A stretch of DNA of 64,000 bases. Origin: Flaccisagitta enflata (lineage: Eukaryota > Chaetognatha > Sagittoidea > Aphragmophora). The stretch spans positions 69,874,001-69,938,000 of the forward strand of contig OZ231127.1 of NCBI GenBank assembly GCA_965153355.1, read 5' to 3'. The position numbers and the translations under genes were made by a program. Below, one piece after another: positions 16,171 through 30,292 of the stretch. The notes under the pieces are model-generated. The model searched no databases. It saw nothing but the letters and a program-made list of their open reading frames with translations, and was not told where the DNA came from. The first letter of the stretch is position 1, and each line of letters opens with the position of its first letter.

Positions 16171-16363
16171 AATATAAACTTGCAACCGTCATCTTATGCC
16201 TTAAGACCAACGTGCGGCACTCTTTGCCCCCCGACGAAAGCCCCACCGTACGCGGCCCCGTTCTGAGCTTTCGGCTTTTGGCGACTGGCTTTTAAGCCTC
16301 GACTCTCATTTTCGGTGTTTTTGCTCGGGGAAATTGTTGCTCCGGAAAGGCCGAAGGTGAGAA
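16171..16363. other. Short unique spacer
   Basis: Nothing seen beyond a GC-richer stretch. Part of a 199-codon minus-strand frame, discussed with the repeat that follows. Confidence 0.55.
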
Positions 16364-16750
16364 ATAAGGCCTTCTGACTTCCGCCTACAACGCCCGGCGA
16401 TGGCGTGAGATGGAGAGGAGGTAGAGGAAGAGGAAGAGATGAGGAGGAGGAGAGGGAGATGGCGATGGCGTGAGATGGAGAGGAGGTAGAGGTAGAGAAA
16501 GAGAAGGAGTTGATAAGAAATAGGGCTATCTTACTTCGGACCACAATACCCGGCAATGGCCCGAGATGGAGAGGGGATAGAGGAGATGAGGAGGAGATGA
16601 GGAGGAGGAGAGGGACAGAAGTAAAGCTTTCTGACTTGCGCCTATAACGCCCCGTGATGGCTTGAGATGCAGAGGAGTAAGAGGAGGTAGTGAGAAATAA
16701 GGCGGCTTCGGTCAACAACAACCCGCGATTGCGCGAGATGGAGTGCATGA
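16364..16750. repeat. Degenerate minisatellite with GAGATGGAGAGG core
   Basis: Four diverged units each carry a version of 'AAGGC...CTTCNG...CGCCCGGCGATGGCGTGAGATGGAGAGG', at about 16364, 16520, 16620 and 16696, with GAGGAG-rich filler. A 199-codon minus-strand frame (16194-16793) crosses the array. Its serine/leucine/proline content follows from the repeat and no domain is visible, so I do not call a gene. Confidence 0.7.
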
Positions 16751-18043
16751 TTCTCGATGCTCTTTTTGTAGCCCGCCATCTTGCGTCGTTCATTAGCGTT
16801 ATCAGGTGAATGTTCAGTTGCCGGTCGCTTGTTGTTCATTAGTTTATGTCATCGTAGCTGTTGTTTCACTGTCATCTAAGCTGTTTATTGGCTGTCACCG
16901 TAGCTGTTCGTGTCACCTGACCTGTCATCGGTCAAGCTGTCAAAGTGCATCTACATTCTGTCTCTCTCTGAATGTCATAAATAGTAGAGCGCGACCTGTC
17001 TGTTCAGTAGCTGTCATCAGAGGTCGTCCCAGTGTGGTAAGAAACCTTGTACTGTAGTATTCAAGTTGATATTATTTGTGTGTTTTCTCTTTGTCACCCC
17101 TTAGCATCGTTTATATGATCTCAACCGGTAAAAGCATCGTTCAACGCCATTTCTTTTTCCAGTCAATTCTTTAACGCATTTTTAGAATACTGTTTATGCT
17201 TAATTCTTTATTCCTTTCACATCGCCGCAATGATGATTCATTCAATTGAGTTTGATAGAAAACGAGAGATATTTCACTTAAAAGTCGACGATTCACCTGA
17301 AAGCCTTACCACTCCTCGTTCTCTTTTCCGCACCCAACCCAATCTCATACCAAATGAGGTAAGGGACATTTAAGAACAAGGCCAAGTTATGGCCAATAAG
17401 TGCGCCTCGCTTGATTAAGAATTTGTGAATGAACGTTTTGAATGAATGAATGAATGAATGAATGAATAAAAGAATGAAAATGAGCGTGGTGAGGCATGAG
17501 AAGTGAAAGTTATGAAGAAAGACGACAGAATTGGCCGTTTGGAGCGTTTTAAACGTTTGCGTTACCAACCAACCGACCAACCGACCGACCGACCAACCAA
17601 CCGACGGACATGACCTCTTATAGAAGTGCGAGGACGCACTTAAAAAGACGACGATGACGACAACGACCACGATGAACAGCGACGACAATACCCAAGGCAA
17701 AAACGACGGCGACAACGACGACAACTAGAAAAGACAATATCAAGAGGAAGTTAACCCAGACTCACTCGAGTCACTCCTTCACTTTCCTCACCCAATGCAA
17801 TGCTCCTCTCCAGTCGAAGCAACGACGACGACGATATCTTCTACGATGACGACAATGACGACGAAAATGATAACGAGAAAAACAACAATGTCGATGACAC
17901 CAGTAAGGAAGAATGGCACCTTGACATGACTCACCAAACATATTTCCGCACAAATGAGTTTTGTTCTCGCATCATCCTGAGAAAAAATCCTCGTTATAAT
18001 TCGTACTGACCATTCAAGGTCATGTACCTGATCAAAGTTTTAC
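16751..18043. other. Low-information sequence with a decayed A-like end
   Basis: Phrases like AGCTGTCATC recur at 16855-17030. (AATG)n lies at 17441-17468. (ACCG/ACCA)n at 17567-17607 is followed by AAGTGCG-AGGA-CGCACTT (17624-17641). GAC-rich triplets at 17645-17720 and 17820-17880 give poly-Asp frames. No gene. Confidence 0.6.
17560..17641 (+). mobile_element. Family A-like 3' end with a variant hairpin
   Basis: An (ACCG)n array is followed by a 7-bp perfect hairpin with loop AGGA, AAGTGCG/CGCACTT. The layout equals family A, but both hairpin arms have changed together. No head sequence is visible. Confidence 0.5.
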
Positions 18044-18640
18044 TCTCTCAATATGAAAGTTGAAACAACTTTGCCCTTACAACAGGAGGCCAGAATTTTT
18101 CAATTCACTAAGGATGAAAGCCTTGCAAGCTTTCAATGGTGTTTTCTCCGGATTGCTCATAACTATCCTTTACTATTGTAACAAACATAACACTTACCTG
18201 ACAAAACTATCAGCTTGACTGCGTACCTAGTGAGTAAAGGGTTGGACCGGCCTATACCATTCAGTATACACAAAATACCTTACAAAAGTAACAATGAAAG
18301 ATTACAATGTACTGGTGGAAGTTCTGACACTAGCAATATTGATTTGAAAACCATACCTTTAGAGGCAAAAATCGAGGTACAACCATTTGAGACTGCTGGC
18401 ATTCTCTACCAAGGTACTGATACTAATGAAAGCTGAAACAACATTGCCAGAATTCTCCAATTTACAAAGGACGAAAACCTTGCAAGCTTTCAATGGTGTT
18501 TACTACGGATTGCTCACAACTATCCTTTACTATTAACAAACAAAATACTTACCTGGCAAAACTATCAGCTTGACTGCAAACCTTATAGTATAGGGTTGGA
18601 CAGGATACCTTACCATGACATTCCTTTTTGAAGTTCTCAT
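18044..18640. repeat. 357-bp tandem duplication, about 1.7 units
   Basis: Matching phrases lie 357 bp apart: TTTCAATGGTGTTT at 18131 and 18488, AAAACTATCAGCTTGACTGC at about 18202 and 18558, and GGGTTGGAC in both. Similarity is about 80% by eye. A 73-codon + frame at 18215-18436 spans the junction and has no recognised domain. Confidence 0.75.
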
Positions 18641-18943
18641 CCATTCTTGATGATATCTAATTGTGTGTTCAGGAGACACAATCGCGTTTTCTTAGGATGA
18701 ATCAAGTTTACATTCCGAGAAAATAAAACACTGATTTCTTTGTAAATAAGGGTTCAAGGAGGGGAAAAAAGATTGCGCTTTTACAAAGCGCGATCGAGGA
18801 GTGGATGACGTACATCCAGGATAGGGTGCTCTGGAAAATTTAGTCCTGAGTAAAGAACGAATGAGAAAGTTCCTCGGGTTAGTCTCACAGGGTGAGTAAA
18901 AGATGAGTAATCGTTGGTTAAGAACGGAAAATGTGAGAAAACT

Positions 18944-19537
18944 AGTCATCCAAGGATCGCACATGGTCAGCGGTACCCGATGCCCTGCTTGGAGTGATCA
19001 AGTGAAGAAGTGGAAAGATAGCAGGGCAGCGGCCCCAAAGGGCCGATGTCCTGTAGGACACAGGGGGGAATTTCCAGACGTCCTGAGATACAGATGGCTG
19101 ATTTGAGGCCTGGAGGGCTGAAAAGAGGTCTTAGGGCAGATTTGAGGTCATGAGGGAAGATTTGAGCTCTGGAGAGCAGATTTGAGGCCTGGAGGGCTAA
19201 TTTGAGGCCTGGATGGCTAATTTGAGGCCTTGAGGCCAGATTTGAAGTCCGGAAATCAAATTTTAGGTCAGGAGGGCAGATTTGAGGCCTGGAGGACAGA
19301 TTTAAGGTGGATTTGAAGCCTGGAGAGCTATATCAGGGTCTGACAGGGCTTGTTTCAGGGCATGGAGGGCAAAAAACAGGCCTGAGAGTGCTGGTTTAGG
19401 TCCTCGATGGTCCTCGGGGGGGGGGGACGGACGGACGGACGGACGGAAGGACGGACGGACGGACGGAAGGACGGACGTCTGGAAATTCCCCCCTGTGTCC
19501 TACAGGACATCGGCCCTTTGGGGCCGCTGCCCAAAAA
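18944..19537 (-). mobile_element. Family B copy 3 (reverse)
   Basis: Begins with the complete hairpin end: AGTCATCCAAGGATCGCACA, GGTCAGCGGTACCCGATGCC, then the hairpin AGCAGGGC paired with GCCCTGCT. Next is the subfamily head GATGTCCTGTAGGACACAGG at 19044-19063, a 'GAGGGCAGATTTGAGGCCTG' minisatellite (19100-19400), a (GGAC/GGAA)n array (19428-19475), the inverted head at 19476-19532, and a stop at CTGCCCAAAAA. It has one long hairpin end and one blunt GGGCAG end. Confidence 0.88.
19428..19475. repeat. (GGAC)n microsatellite within family B
   Basis: About 12 GGAC units, three changed to GGAA, after a G10 run. Confidence 0.93.
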
Positions 19538-19618
19538 GGAAGAGAAAAAAGTAAAAGAATTACGGTGGTTTGGAGGATTAAAGCAATCTAGGGTAAGATC
19601 TTTTACATGGAAAAAAGC

Positions 19619-19886
<268 letters not shown>

Positions 19887-19888
<2 letters not shown>

Positions 19889-20307
19889 TAACTGAAGGTC
19901 AAAGACAGAGACAGAGACATACTAAGTGACAGGCAGCCGAACAGACTGTGAGACAGACAGACAAACAGACAGACAAACAGACAAGCAGACCAGAAGAGGT
20001 TTAACAAAGAGACAATATGGAATTTGGGGTCAGCAGAGACAAGGGATTTTTGACGGATGGAAAACGGGGGTAATCCAATCCAGATGAGAGATGTCATAAG
20101 ATTCAAGAAATGTCAGGAGATTTCAGATGAAGATCAGACTTTCGGGGTCAAAGACCACCGTAAAAACTTCTTATTGATTCCAAGAATAATTCCTTTTTTT
20201 CTTTCCTTCATCTTTCCGATTTTCTGTAAACTATCTCTTATCTTTTCGCTACTATCTCTTATTATTCCAGTACCCATCTCTTACCAACTATTCTTTTTAT
20301 AGCACCA
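19887..20307. other. Spacer with decaying CAGA repeats, then unique
   Basis: CAGACAAACAGA variants continue to about 19990. The rest is unique AT-rich sequence with no gene. Confidence 0.6.
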
Positions 20308-20417
20308 AGGTGCCGATTCTGTGTAGCATGGTAGCAATGCTACGCGGCAGATAATCGCCAATGTGCGGCAGTTACGGCCAGCCAGGAGGGAATAGTGAAG
20401 GAAAAAGGGCCAGAAAG

Positions 20418-20525
20418 AAAGGAAGGAAGGAAAAAAAGAAGGAAAGAAGGAAGGAAGGAAGGAAGGAAGGAAGGAAGGAAGGAAGGAAGGAAGGAAGGAA
20501 GGAAGGAAGGAAGGAATGAAGGAAG
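20418..20525. repeat. (AAGG)n microsatellite
   Basis: About 18 perfect GGAA units (20442-20515) with imperfect flanks. Confidence 0.96.
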
Positions 20526-21391
20526 AGAGGAACCAGAGAAAAAATCCTGTGGCAACACTTTCGCAGGTAATAGCATATTCCTCGAATCGCTACTATTTCA
20601 TTTCTAGTCTCAGTGAATAAAAACCTAATTTGCATATTGCAGTTTTTTTAATCATGCATGCCAAAAACTTCTTTAAGCAAGAAAAGAACCTTTCTCAGCC
20701 CCCAAAAATTCGCCATTCTGATGACTGAAGAAAAACCGTATTAACCTTACGAATAAGCAAGTATGAACGAATATATCTAAAAATCATTCAACTTCTTAGC
20801 ACGGTTTCGTTTTATCAGAAGGGATAAACATATAAAAAAATTTCCTAGAGAAATTTAGGAATATTCGATGAAATTATCCTTTCTTCTGATAGACATTTCT
20901 TGCGGAGGATGGGTGTTGGCAGCCCTAAGGCCCAGACGGCCAGACCACCAACTGGGTGAAGGCCCCCAGGCCCTGGCCTGACTTCCTGTGGCCATCACCG
21001 TACTAGTGAGAAAGCTAAAAGTTTCCTTGGTCTTATGCACTCGTGCGCAGGTGCAAATGTGACCTTTTACATCACAGCCCCAATTCTAAAATCAGCCCAG
21101 GTAGATGTGAAGGGGATTGCGAATGCCGCCCCTTAAAAGTGAGCAGTTTGTTCACTATAGACAGATAAGGGGAAAAGACTTTTGGGAGGGGAAAAGTCTT
21201 CATATGGTGAATAGCCTTCATATGACAGCTTCCCTCCAAAGGCAACATTTGTGTTTCAAAGAAGGTCAAAATACAAAAAATGTATAAATGAAAATGCAAA
21301 AATATGTGAATAAAGATGATTTAGATGGCTCAGAAATGATATTTAAAAGAAAAATTTGCATTGATTTAGCAAAAGAACCAAGTTTAGCCAA

Positions 21392-21600
21392 TGTTACCAA
21401 AAAATTTATTTTGAAAATTTGTACTTATTTTATTTTTGGTAACTGACAGGGGGCTGGTTGAAATTCTAAATTTGCATAGGAAATGAAAAAATGAAAAAAC
21501 AAAGAACATAGTTCTCTTCCCAAATCAATTACAGAGAGAACTATGTTTTTTGAAATGCAAAATTTCCCTGTGTTTGGCTTTCTTAGAATTTCGACCTCAG
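21392..21600. repeat. Two consecutive hairpins
   Basis: The first pairs GTTACCAAAAAAT with ATTTTTGGTAAC (21392-21445). The second has a 13-bp perfect core AACATAGTTCTCT/AGAGAACTATGTT (21508-21553) extended by imperfect pairing of GAAATTCTAA with TTAGAATTTC. This is a foldback structure without coding potential. Confidence 0.6.
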
Positions 21601-21820
21601 AAAATGAAAAAAAGTGTAAGCAGAAAATCATTAAAAACATCATTTTCTTGCTTGTTTTCAGGTGAATCACACGGTTCAAATTACATTTTAAGTCAGAATA
21701 CAATAAGAATGTATGCACCAAGTATCCTTAGGGACAATTTGTCCACTAAAAGCATTCCAGCTTTATTATTGTCCTGATAATAATGCAAAACACTTCATTT
21801 TCCTTCATATATTTTCCGTC

Positions 21821-23385
<1,565 letters not shown>

Positions 23386-23586
23386 AAGGAAAAGGACGAC
23401 AATGACAAACCAAAAGAGACAAATGAGGAGAGGGAGAGAAAATTGGTTAAGGAGTGAAAAAAGAAGATGAAGAAGAATCAAGACTAAGAGCAAAAAGAAT
23501 TAAAGGCCTTGTTCAGACAGGCAAGGGTTCTGTGACTATCCCACTGATCAATCTTTTCCAACTTCAAGATTGACTCTCTACTGACA

Positions 23587-23612
23587 ACCCCAGCGGCCAG
23601 CAACAACAACAA

Positions 23613-23699
<87 letters not shown>

Positions 23700-23740
23700 C
23701 GACAACAACCACAACCACAACAACAACAACAACAACGACA
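23587..23740. repeat. (CAA)n microsatellite
   Basis: About 45 units with GAC and CCA variants at the 3' end. It follows GACAACCCCAGCGGCCAG, which could be the end of a retroposon, but no head was found. Confidence 0.95.
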
Positions 23741-26097
23741 AATTTCCGAAGGAGAATCTAATACTGCATCGTATGGCAGATAGGAAGACAATTCTGTCAG
23801 TGGACTGATCTAAACGGCACTTGTAAGTGAACTTGCCCAATACAATAAAAATAGAAACATAAGAAGAAGGAATGAGGTAACACTTGAGGGAACAAAACTC
23901 TTGAAGAAAGGAAGCGAGACTTTGACAACAACTAAAGACAAGACAAGAAAAGAAAAAAAAACCTAGGAGAAGGGGTTTTTTTTATTATTTTTTCTCTTGT
24001 TTGAAGGAAAATTTAGCAAAGTTTCTTTGCATTAGTCACGACAAGTGAGTCTTCTGTTTTGCGTGTGAGAACTTGACTAAGGATTTGTTTACGCTGCTAT
24101 CCTCAAGGTGGCGCCAGACTAGAAAATTCAATCATGCGTTCGTTCTCTGTCTCTTTCACTCTTTCCCATTATTTCATTTATTTGTCTATGGATATCGGAA
24201 TCCAATTTTGAACAAGGAGCAAATTTTTTTTTCTTTGATAGTTCGCGCGTAATTTATTCATTTTATAACTCTGACTTCTTTTAAATGATTTATTGTAAGC
24301 GTTGAATCGCTTGATCTTTGCGTTTGTTTTTCCCTTTCACCTCAAAGGAAAATAATGCTTTGTATCTCTGTATTTGATGCCGCCTGCTAAAAAATGTCCC
24401 CAATTTAGTTCACAAATGGTGTTCATAAGATATCTGAACATACAGTATCGCACGTATGAACTCGGTGAGAGTCTTGACTAAAGACTAAACGACGTTTGTG
24501 CGCTTTCTGTTTCTGTATTTTTCATCATTCACGAAATCAAGTCTTTGACATGAGTCAAATCGTGTGGGCGGAAATGATTAGATTGGCCGCTGATGGATGG
24601 AAATTGGTTGTAACGGGTGGTGATGGGTGGAAATTGGTGGTAACGGGTGGTGATGGGTTAAAATGAATGGTTGTAAGACGTAAGTGCAAATGAAAGGTGA
24701 TTGGTGGTTATGGGTGGAAATCGGTTGTAATGGCGTGATGGGTGCAAATGGATAATTATGGGTGGATCTCGGTAACATACTAAAAGTTAGTAATAAAAGG
24801 TAGTGGGCAAAAATTGGTGGTAACGGTTGGTGATGGTTGGCGATAGGTGGAACTGTGTGATGATTGGTTCAAATGGATGGTAAGGACTGAGGAGTGGAAA
24901 TCGGTAGAAGTAGGTAGGAACGCTTGGTGATGGCTAGCGATGGGCGGAACTGGGTAATGATGGGGGATATGAAATGGTACTCGCTTATAGATGACAATTC
25001 ATAAGATGATTAGCTATGGCATGTGGGTGATGATGACTACGGATGATGAATGAGAATGATAGGTGTGATAGGAGCAGAGTAAGACGTTTGACAACATGCA
25101 GATCAACGGATTCTTTTGAATCAGTTGTGCATAATTGAAACAAACGAGCCTTATCGGAAAAGGTTGAGTTATCTTGATAGTGATAGTGACCTACGTACGT
25201 ACACTGGGCGCGCTTCTAGTCACAGGTAAGTGCGTTTTCAACAGGCCACTCGGTCGTTCGCTCGCACCGTTGACTCGAAACTCACTCGTTGATGGAGATG
25301 AACATTGAATGAATCAGACGGCAACACGTCGAAAACCCGAGGTAGGCGGAATCAAGTGGAAATGGGCGGACCGGGCATTGGGGTGGAATCAATCGGACAC
25401 TCTTACAATCCTTTTCTGAGAAAAAAGAAAAACTCCCTTTGTGTCCTTCGTTTTCCGGAGCTTACAGGTAGGCAAATCAGTAGCAATTTCGATATCAGCA
25501 AGTTATAAGATGTATTTGTGTATTTGCTATCTTTTTCTAGTGTAGCCCGTCATATCTTTTTCCGTTTTGACAGTCTATAACAGTTAAACTGTCATCGTCG
25601 CTCGTTCAGCCTTCAGAGAATATTTCGCTCATGGAGCAGGAGAAAAATAATCACAGCTGCCATCCAAACGAACAGCTATTGTTTGACGGGAATGAGCTAA
25701 ATCCCTGATGCGGAAACTACTTTAAAACGTCATCTATGCCCGAGACAGTGGACAAGTACAGATTACAACAATTGGAGTGATGAGTTAGTTAAAAAAAAAA
25801 AGCTTCGATGACAGAACTATTGATGATTCTATCTGAAAATATGGAGAACAACTTTAAAATAGCACGTTATCCCCCTCTTTTCATTCTGCCCCATTAATCC
25901 TTACGCAAATATATTGAACGACTTCCCCTCGTAACATTTCTACGTAGAGAAATATACATTGGCTAAGTCATCGCACAGAATACGCTCAATGTGTAGTGAG
26001 TAAAATCAGATAATTCAATATTGACTCAGCGCGACGATCCGAAAACTGCAATACCAACATAAAAGCAGCACATTTACTTCATTTTTGCACTATCTAA
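23741..26097. other. 2.3 kb without genes
   Basis: Mostly unique AT-rich DNA. 24578-24670 has three 30-bp tandem units (GATGGGTGGAAATTGGTGGT core), decaying to about 24980. Perfect splice-donor-like CAGGTAAGTG occurs at about 25223, with no exon evidence around it. Confidence 0.6.
24578..24980. repeat. Degenerate 30-bp minisatellite
   Basis: Units of GATGGGTGGAAATTGGTGG plus TAACGGGTGGT, near perfect for three copies and then increasingly diverged. Confidence 0.75.
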
Positions 26098-26215
26098 CAG
26101 TTTTTTCTCGGTCATACAAAATGTTTTAGCACATTCCAATCCACCAAACACATTCATTTCAGTTTTTCTCTGTCATACAAAATGTTTTAGCACATTCCAA
26201 TCAACCATTCCGTCA
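26098..26215. repeat. 62-bp tandem duplication
   Basis: CATACAAAATGTTTTAGCAC and flanks occur twice, starting at about 26098 and 26160, with few differences. Confidence 0.85.
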
Positions 26216-26357
26216 AATTCTATGCACGTCTCGATTTTGTTAAAACGGACAAAACTTGATTCTGGAATTTTTATTTAACCGATGAGAAACAGAGATAAAT
26301 TCTCACGAAGATGAAGAACAGGAGAAAGGAGATAACTCAAAATGAAGATGTAATAGT

Positions 26358-26826
26358 ATGAAAGAAGAAGAAGAGACAGAAGAAGAGACAGAAGAAGAAG
26401 AAGAAGAAGAAGAAGAAGAAGAAGAAGAAGAAGAAGAAGAAGAAGAAGAAGAAAAGAAAAAGAAAAAGAAAAAGAAAAAGAAAAAGAAAAAGAAAGAAGA
26501 AGAAGAAGAAGAAAAAGAAGAAGAAGAAGAAGAAGAAGAAGAAGAAGAAGAAGAAGAAGAAGAAGAAGAAGAAGAAGAAGAAGAAGAAGAAGAAGAAGAA
26601 GAAAAAGATGAAGAAGAGGAAGAAAAAGAAGAAGAAGAAAAAAGAAAAAGAAAAAGAAAAAGAAAAAGAAAAAGAAAAAGAACAAGAAAAAGAAAAAAAA
26701 AAAGAAAAAAGAAGAAGAAAAAGAAGAAGAAGAAATGAAGAAAGAAGAAGAAAAGGAGAAAGAAAAAGAAAAAAAAGGAGAAAGAAAAAGAAAAAAAGAA
26801 GAAAAAGAAGAAGAAGAAAAAAAAAA
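26358..26826. repeat. Nearly pure purine tract (GAA)n/(AAAAAG)n
   Basis: About 470 bp in which the + strand is almost only G and A: (GAA)n blocks alternating with (AAAAAG)n blocks. Pyrimidines appear only at isolated sites (for example GAGACAG near 26375, GATGAAG near 26608, AACAAG near 26682). The E/K and S/F/L frames over it are artefacts. Confidence 0.96.
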
Positions 26827-27849
26827 CTAGAAGCACCCTAAATTACGAAAAGACAGAGGAATGAAATGAAAAAGAAAGGAAGAAAAAAAGAAATAAACAA
26901 GGCGCAAATAAAAGCTAGAGAGCGAAAACGAAAAGAGAAAGTTTCTGTCTTTTGAATTGATCATAGTTAAGCGGTTGTGAAGCCTGAAAAAAAAAAGAAG
27001 GAAAATGTGGGTCAGAGAATGATTGGATTTAGGACAAAACTAGGAAAAGAGTTTAAAGAACAGAGAACAGAAAACGGATTTGGACAGGATTGTGAGGGCT
27101 TGAAGGGTGGCCTGGAGGGGGAAATGAGGCATGCGATGGAGAATGTAGGGGTGGCAGGGGTAAACTAGGGCTGGTTTGGCGAGAGAAGGAAAGAGACATT
27201 TGATGGAGAGTGTTTGGGTTGGCGGAGGGGGGTGGGATGGGATGGGATGGGATGGGACGGGATGAACAGTGGCTTGGGCTGGAAGAAAAATGTATTAAAG
27301 ATAAATGTGGGGGTCAAAGACTGTGAGGTTGCTTAAGTCTGAAAGGGGGAGTTTTAGGGAGTGGCAATTTCCAGAGAAAATGCGAACGCTGATCCATAAG
27401 ATAAAGGGTTTGTAATGCACTCAAAATGACAAATGAATGACAAATGTATCGGGATGGATTTTGCATCGCTGAGACCCAAACTGAGCACATGGGTTTTTTT
27501 TTTCAACAATCTCTTGACATGAAATCAAAAACCCAGTAAAATGAAATTTGTTTACGTAGGCAACGTAGCCATCTGTCAAGTCATGTAAATTCTGTCAAAC
27601 TTTGAAGAGAAAAAAAAACCTGACAACTTCGCTCAATTTCTAAAGGTTAGGAAATTTGTAGAAAAATCGATTTGTAAGTAAAACAGGATATATGAGAAAA
27701 ACAAAAGAAAAGAAATTGATTGGTTGAATATGGGAGGAAGCTGATTGGATGAGCATGAGAGGAAGCTAAGGGCGTCAGAGAAGAGGAAATAATTACGAGA
27801 TGAATCCACATTCCCAAATCATGAAAGAGGCCTTGATTTGAACGGAGTG
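26827..27849. other. Purine-rich spacer, no gene
   Basis: Includes a TGGGA pentamer array at 27233-27262. Otherwise unique, with no coding signal. Confidence 0.6.
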
Positions 27850-28260
27850 GATGGTCGAGGATGTGGGAGGGGGGCAAAGGGCGAAGGACATGGGAGTCAG
27901 TGGGGGATGTGGGGGGGGGGGTGAGCGCGAAGGACATGGGAGTCAGTGGGGTTGTGGGTGGGGGGGGGGGCAAAGGGCGAAGGACATGGGATTCAGTGGA
28001 GGGTCGGGGGGGGGGGCGAAGGGAGAAGGACATGTGGGTGAGTTGGGGATGTGGATGGGGAGGGAGAAAAGGGCGAAGGACACGGGAGTCAGTGGGAGAT
28101 GTGAGTGGTGAGGGGGGCAAAGGGCGAAGGACATGGGAGTCAGTGGGGGATGTGGTAGGGGGGGGGCAAAGGGCGAAGGACACGGGAGTCAGTGGGGGAT
28201 GTGGTAGGGGGGGGCAGAGGACAAAGGACATGGGCCTTGGGGGTTCGTGGGGGTCATCAA
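27850..28260. repeat. G-rich 46-51-bp minisatellite
   Basis: Eight units with core GGGCGAAGGACATGGGAGTC at about 27881, 27927, 27977, 28023, 28073, 28124, 28173 and 28220. Unit length varies with G runs of 6-12. The proline/histidine and glycine/arginine frames follow from the repeat. Confidence 0.93.
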
Positions 28261-29475
28261 ACTCAATTACGGGTATTTAGTAATCGAACAGGGGCTGTAT
28301 AACAGGCGGGCGCGGGTGTAAAGTTTGTAAACCTTTTATCGTTTTCCTAAACGGAGACCGCTGCTCAGTGAATGACAAAAAAGGCATTATTCAGGCTACA
28401 AGGCAAAATTTGTGGGTTCAGGGTTTGCATTTGGCGCTGCCCATCGGGCTACATGACACGATAACGCTATTGGACTGAAACCACCAACGCGAACGCTACC
28501 GTTTAAATGTGAGACGAATAAATACGAGAATTTGAATTGACGGTTTGATGAATTTGAAATTAGTAAAGATTTGAGAAATGATCTTCATCTTGTGAAGTCT
28601 AGAAGGCCGCGGGGTGATATTTGGAAGGCCAAAATCGCCTCATTGCAGAGCTATCAATTGCTTCCAAAGTAGGGCAGATATTCACAATAAAATGATACAA
28701 AATTTGTAAATATGAAAAGAGTAAAGAGGATTAACTTCATGTGGACTTTGACGCAACTTACGTTTCACGTAAATCAAGCTAAAAAAAAAAACGACTAAAA
28801 AAGGCTAAACAAGGTAAACAATTTGTAGTAATATCTTATTGGGAGGGTTTAACGCCTTTAATACCTAAATCTGACAAATAAAAAATGAGAATTATTTCTA
28901 ACGGGTTACGCAATGGGAGAGAACATTATGATCACTCCTCAGGAATTTCAACTCAATTTTTCCATCCATAAGAGGCTTTGTCCATCATTCCGTCCATCCG
29001 TCCGTTTGTGCTTTTTTAGTAAAAAAGTGTATAAACGCGTTTTTTAGATGCTGCAGTTGTGATTTTATGTGCGAAAGGGAGAAGGGGATTATTACTCCGA
29101 TTGTGTAAACCGGGGTTACTTGTTTCAAATCAAAATCAATATTCAATAAGATAATGAAAGTCCTCATAATGGATCTCCAAAAATGCGGATCTCATGTTAC
29201 GTCAATTGTCAGTGAGAGGAGAGCGTAGGAATCCAAAATCGTCAGGAAAAAAAAATGATGATAAAGTTGAAGGTGAAGAGGATCTGATTCATCCACTTTG
29301 CCTTTGAAGTAAAAGCAGAAAAAAAAGAAGAAAGATAATTAAAACAAGACTAGGGAAGCTAAAATTGGCCTCCGGGAAAGAGCCTGGAAAAAAAAGAGGC
29401 TGAAAATATGGGGAAGTGGAGTGGGGATGAGAATGGAGATGAGAATGGGGATGATTGATTGAGGCTGAGTAAGAT
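28261..29475. other. 1.2 kb without genes
   Basis: Unique AT-rich DNA. GAGGCTTTGTCCATCATTCC followed by GTCCATCCGTCCG at 28971-29005 resembles a sequence at 49247-49297 (GAGGCTTTGTCCGTCAGTCC), perhaps a third minor repeat family. Confidence 0.55.
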
Positions 29476-29480
29476 GAGAG

Positions 29481-29527
<47 letters not shown>
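29476..29527. repeat. (GA)n microsatellite
   Basis: About 25 GA units. Confidence 0.96.
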
Positions 29528-29819
29528 AAATAAACAAAACAAAACAAAAACAAACAGAAAATAAAGAGGTAAACACTAAACAGTCCAGGAGGAGAAAGGT
29601 CCATTGATTCTTGTCAGAACAGATACGTAAAAATCCATGTAAAATTCCTTGCGTGGTCTTTAGAGACAAGTAATTTTGTAATAGGCAGTAAGATGCTGTA
29701 CATGTCTGCGTAAAGAGATGGGCATACATAAAACAAGACATGGAAAGAGACAGAGATAGAGATGGTGAGGTAGAGGCAGACCAAAAAGGACACAAGCAGT
29801 CCATAACGATGAAATGGGG

Positions 29820-30036
<217 letters not shown>

Positions 30037-30116
30037 CAGACAGACCAACAGACCGACAGACAAAGTGGACAGCCTGTCAGTGCTGGGCGGTGTTTCAAGT
30101 GAAAAGGAAAAGAGAA

Positions 30117-30292
30117 CAAGGCCGGATACACGGCAATCCAGTCGCAGACGGTTGGGCAGGAGCAGTAGTGCGAAAACCGCTTGTAATTCAAAAATGTGAC
30201 CGACCGACCGATGGACCAACCGACGGACCGACCGACGGACCGACCGACGGACCGACCGACGGACCAAGGTGTAGAGTCGCGTGTCCGCGACT
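30117..30292 (+). mobile_element. Family A copy
   Basis: Starts CAAGGCCGGATACACGGC, contains GACGGTTGGGCAGGAGCAG, AAAACCGCTTGTAATTC and a (GACC/GACG)n array (30198-30267), and ends GTAGAGTCGCGTGTCCGCGACT. The terminal hairpin is AGTCGCG/CGCGACT with loop TGTC or similar. This is one of the most complete copies. Confidence 0.9.

Noticed and set aside
16194-16793. 199-codon minus-strand open frame
   Set aside because: It is carried by a degenerate GA-rich minisatellite. Composition is S/L/P-biased and no domain is visible.
18215-18436. 73-codon + frame of fairly normal amino-acid composition
   Set aside because: Spans the junction of a 357-bp duplication and lacks a known domain, splice context or second copy of the frame.
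25215-25235. Consensus splice donor CAGGTAAGTG
   Set aside because: No exon-like frame ends there. A single donor match is expected by chance in 64 kb.
27850-28260. CRISPR-like regular spacing of 46-51 bp
   Set aside because: Repeats are contiguous G-rich minisatellite units with no unique spacers, in a eukaryotic context.
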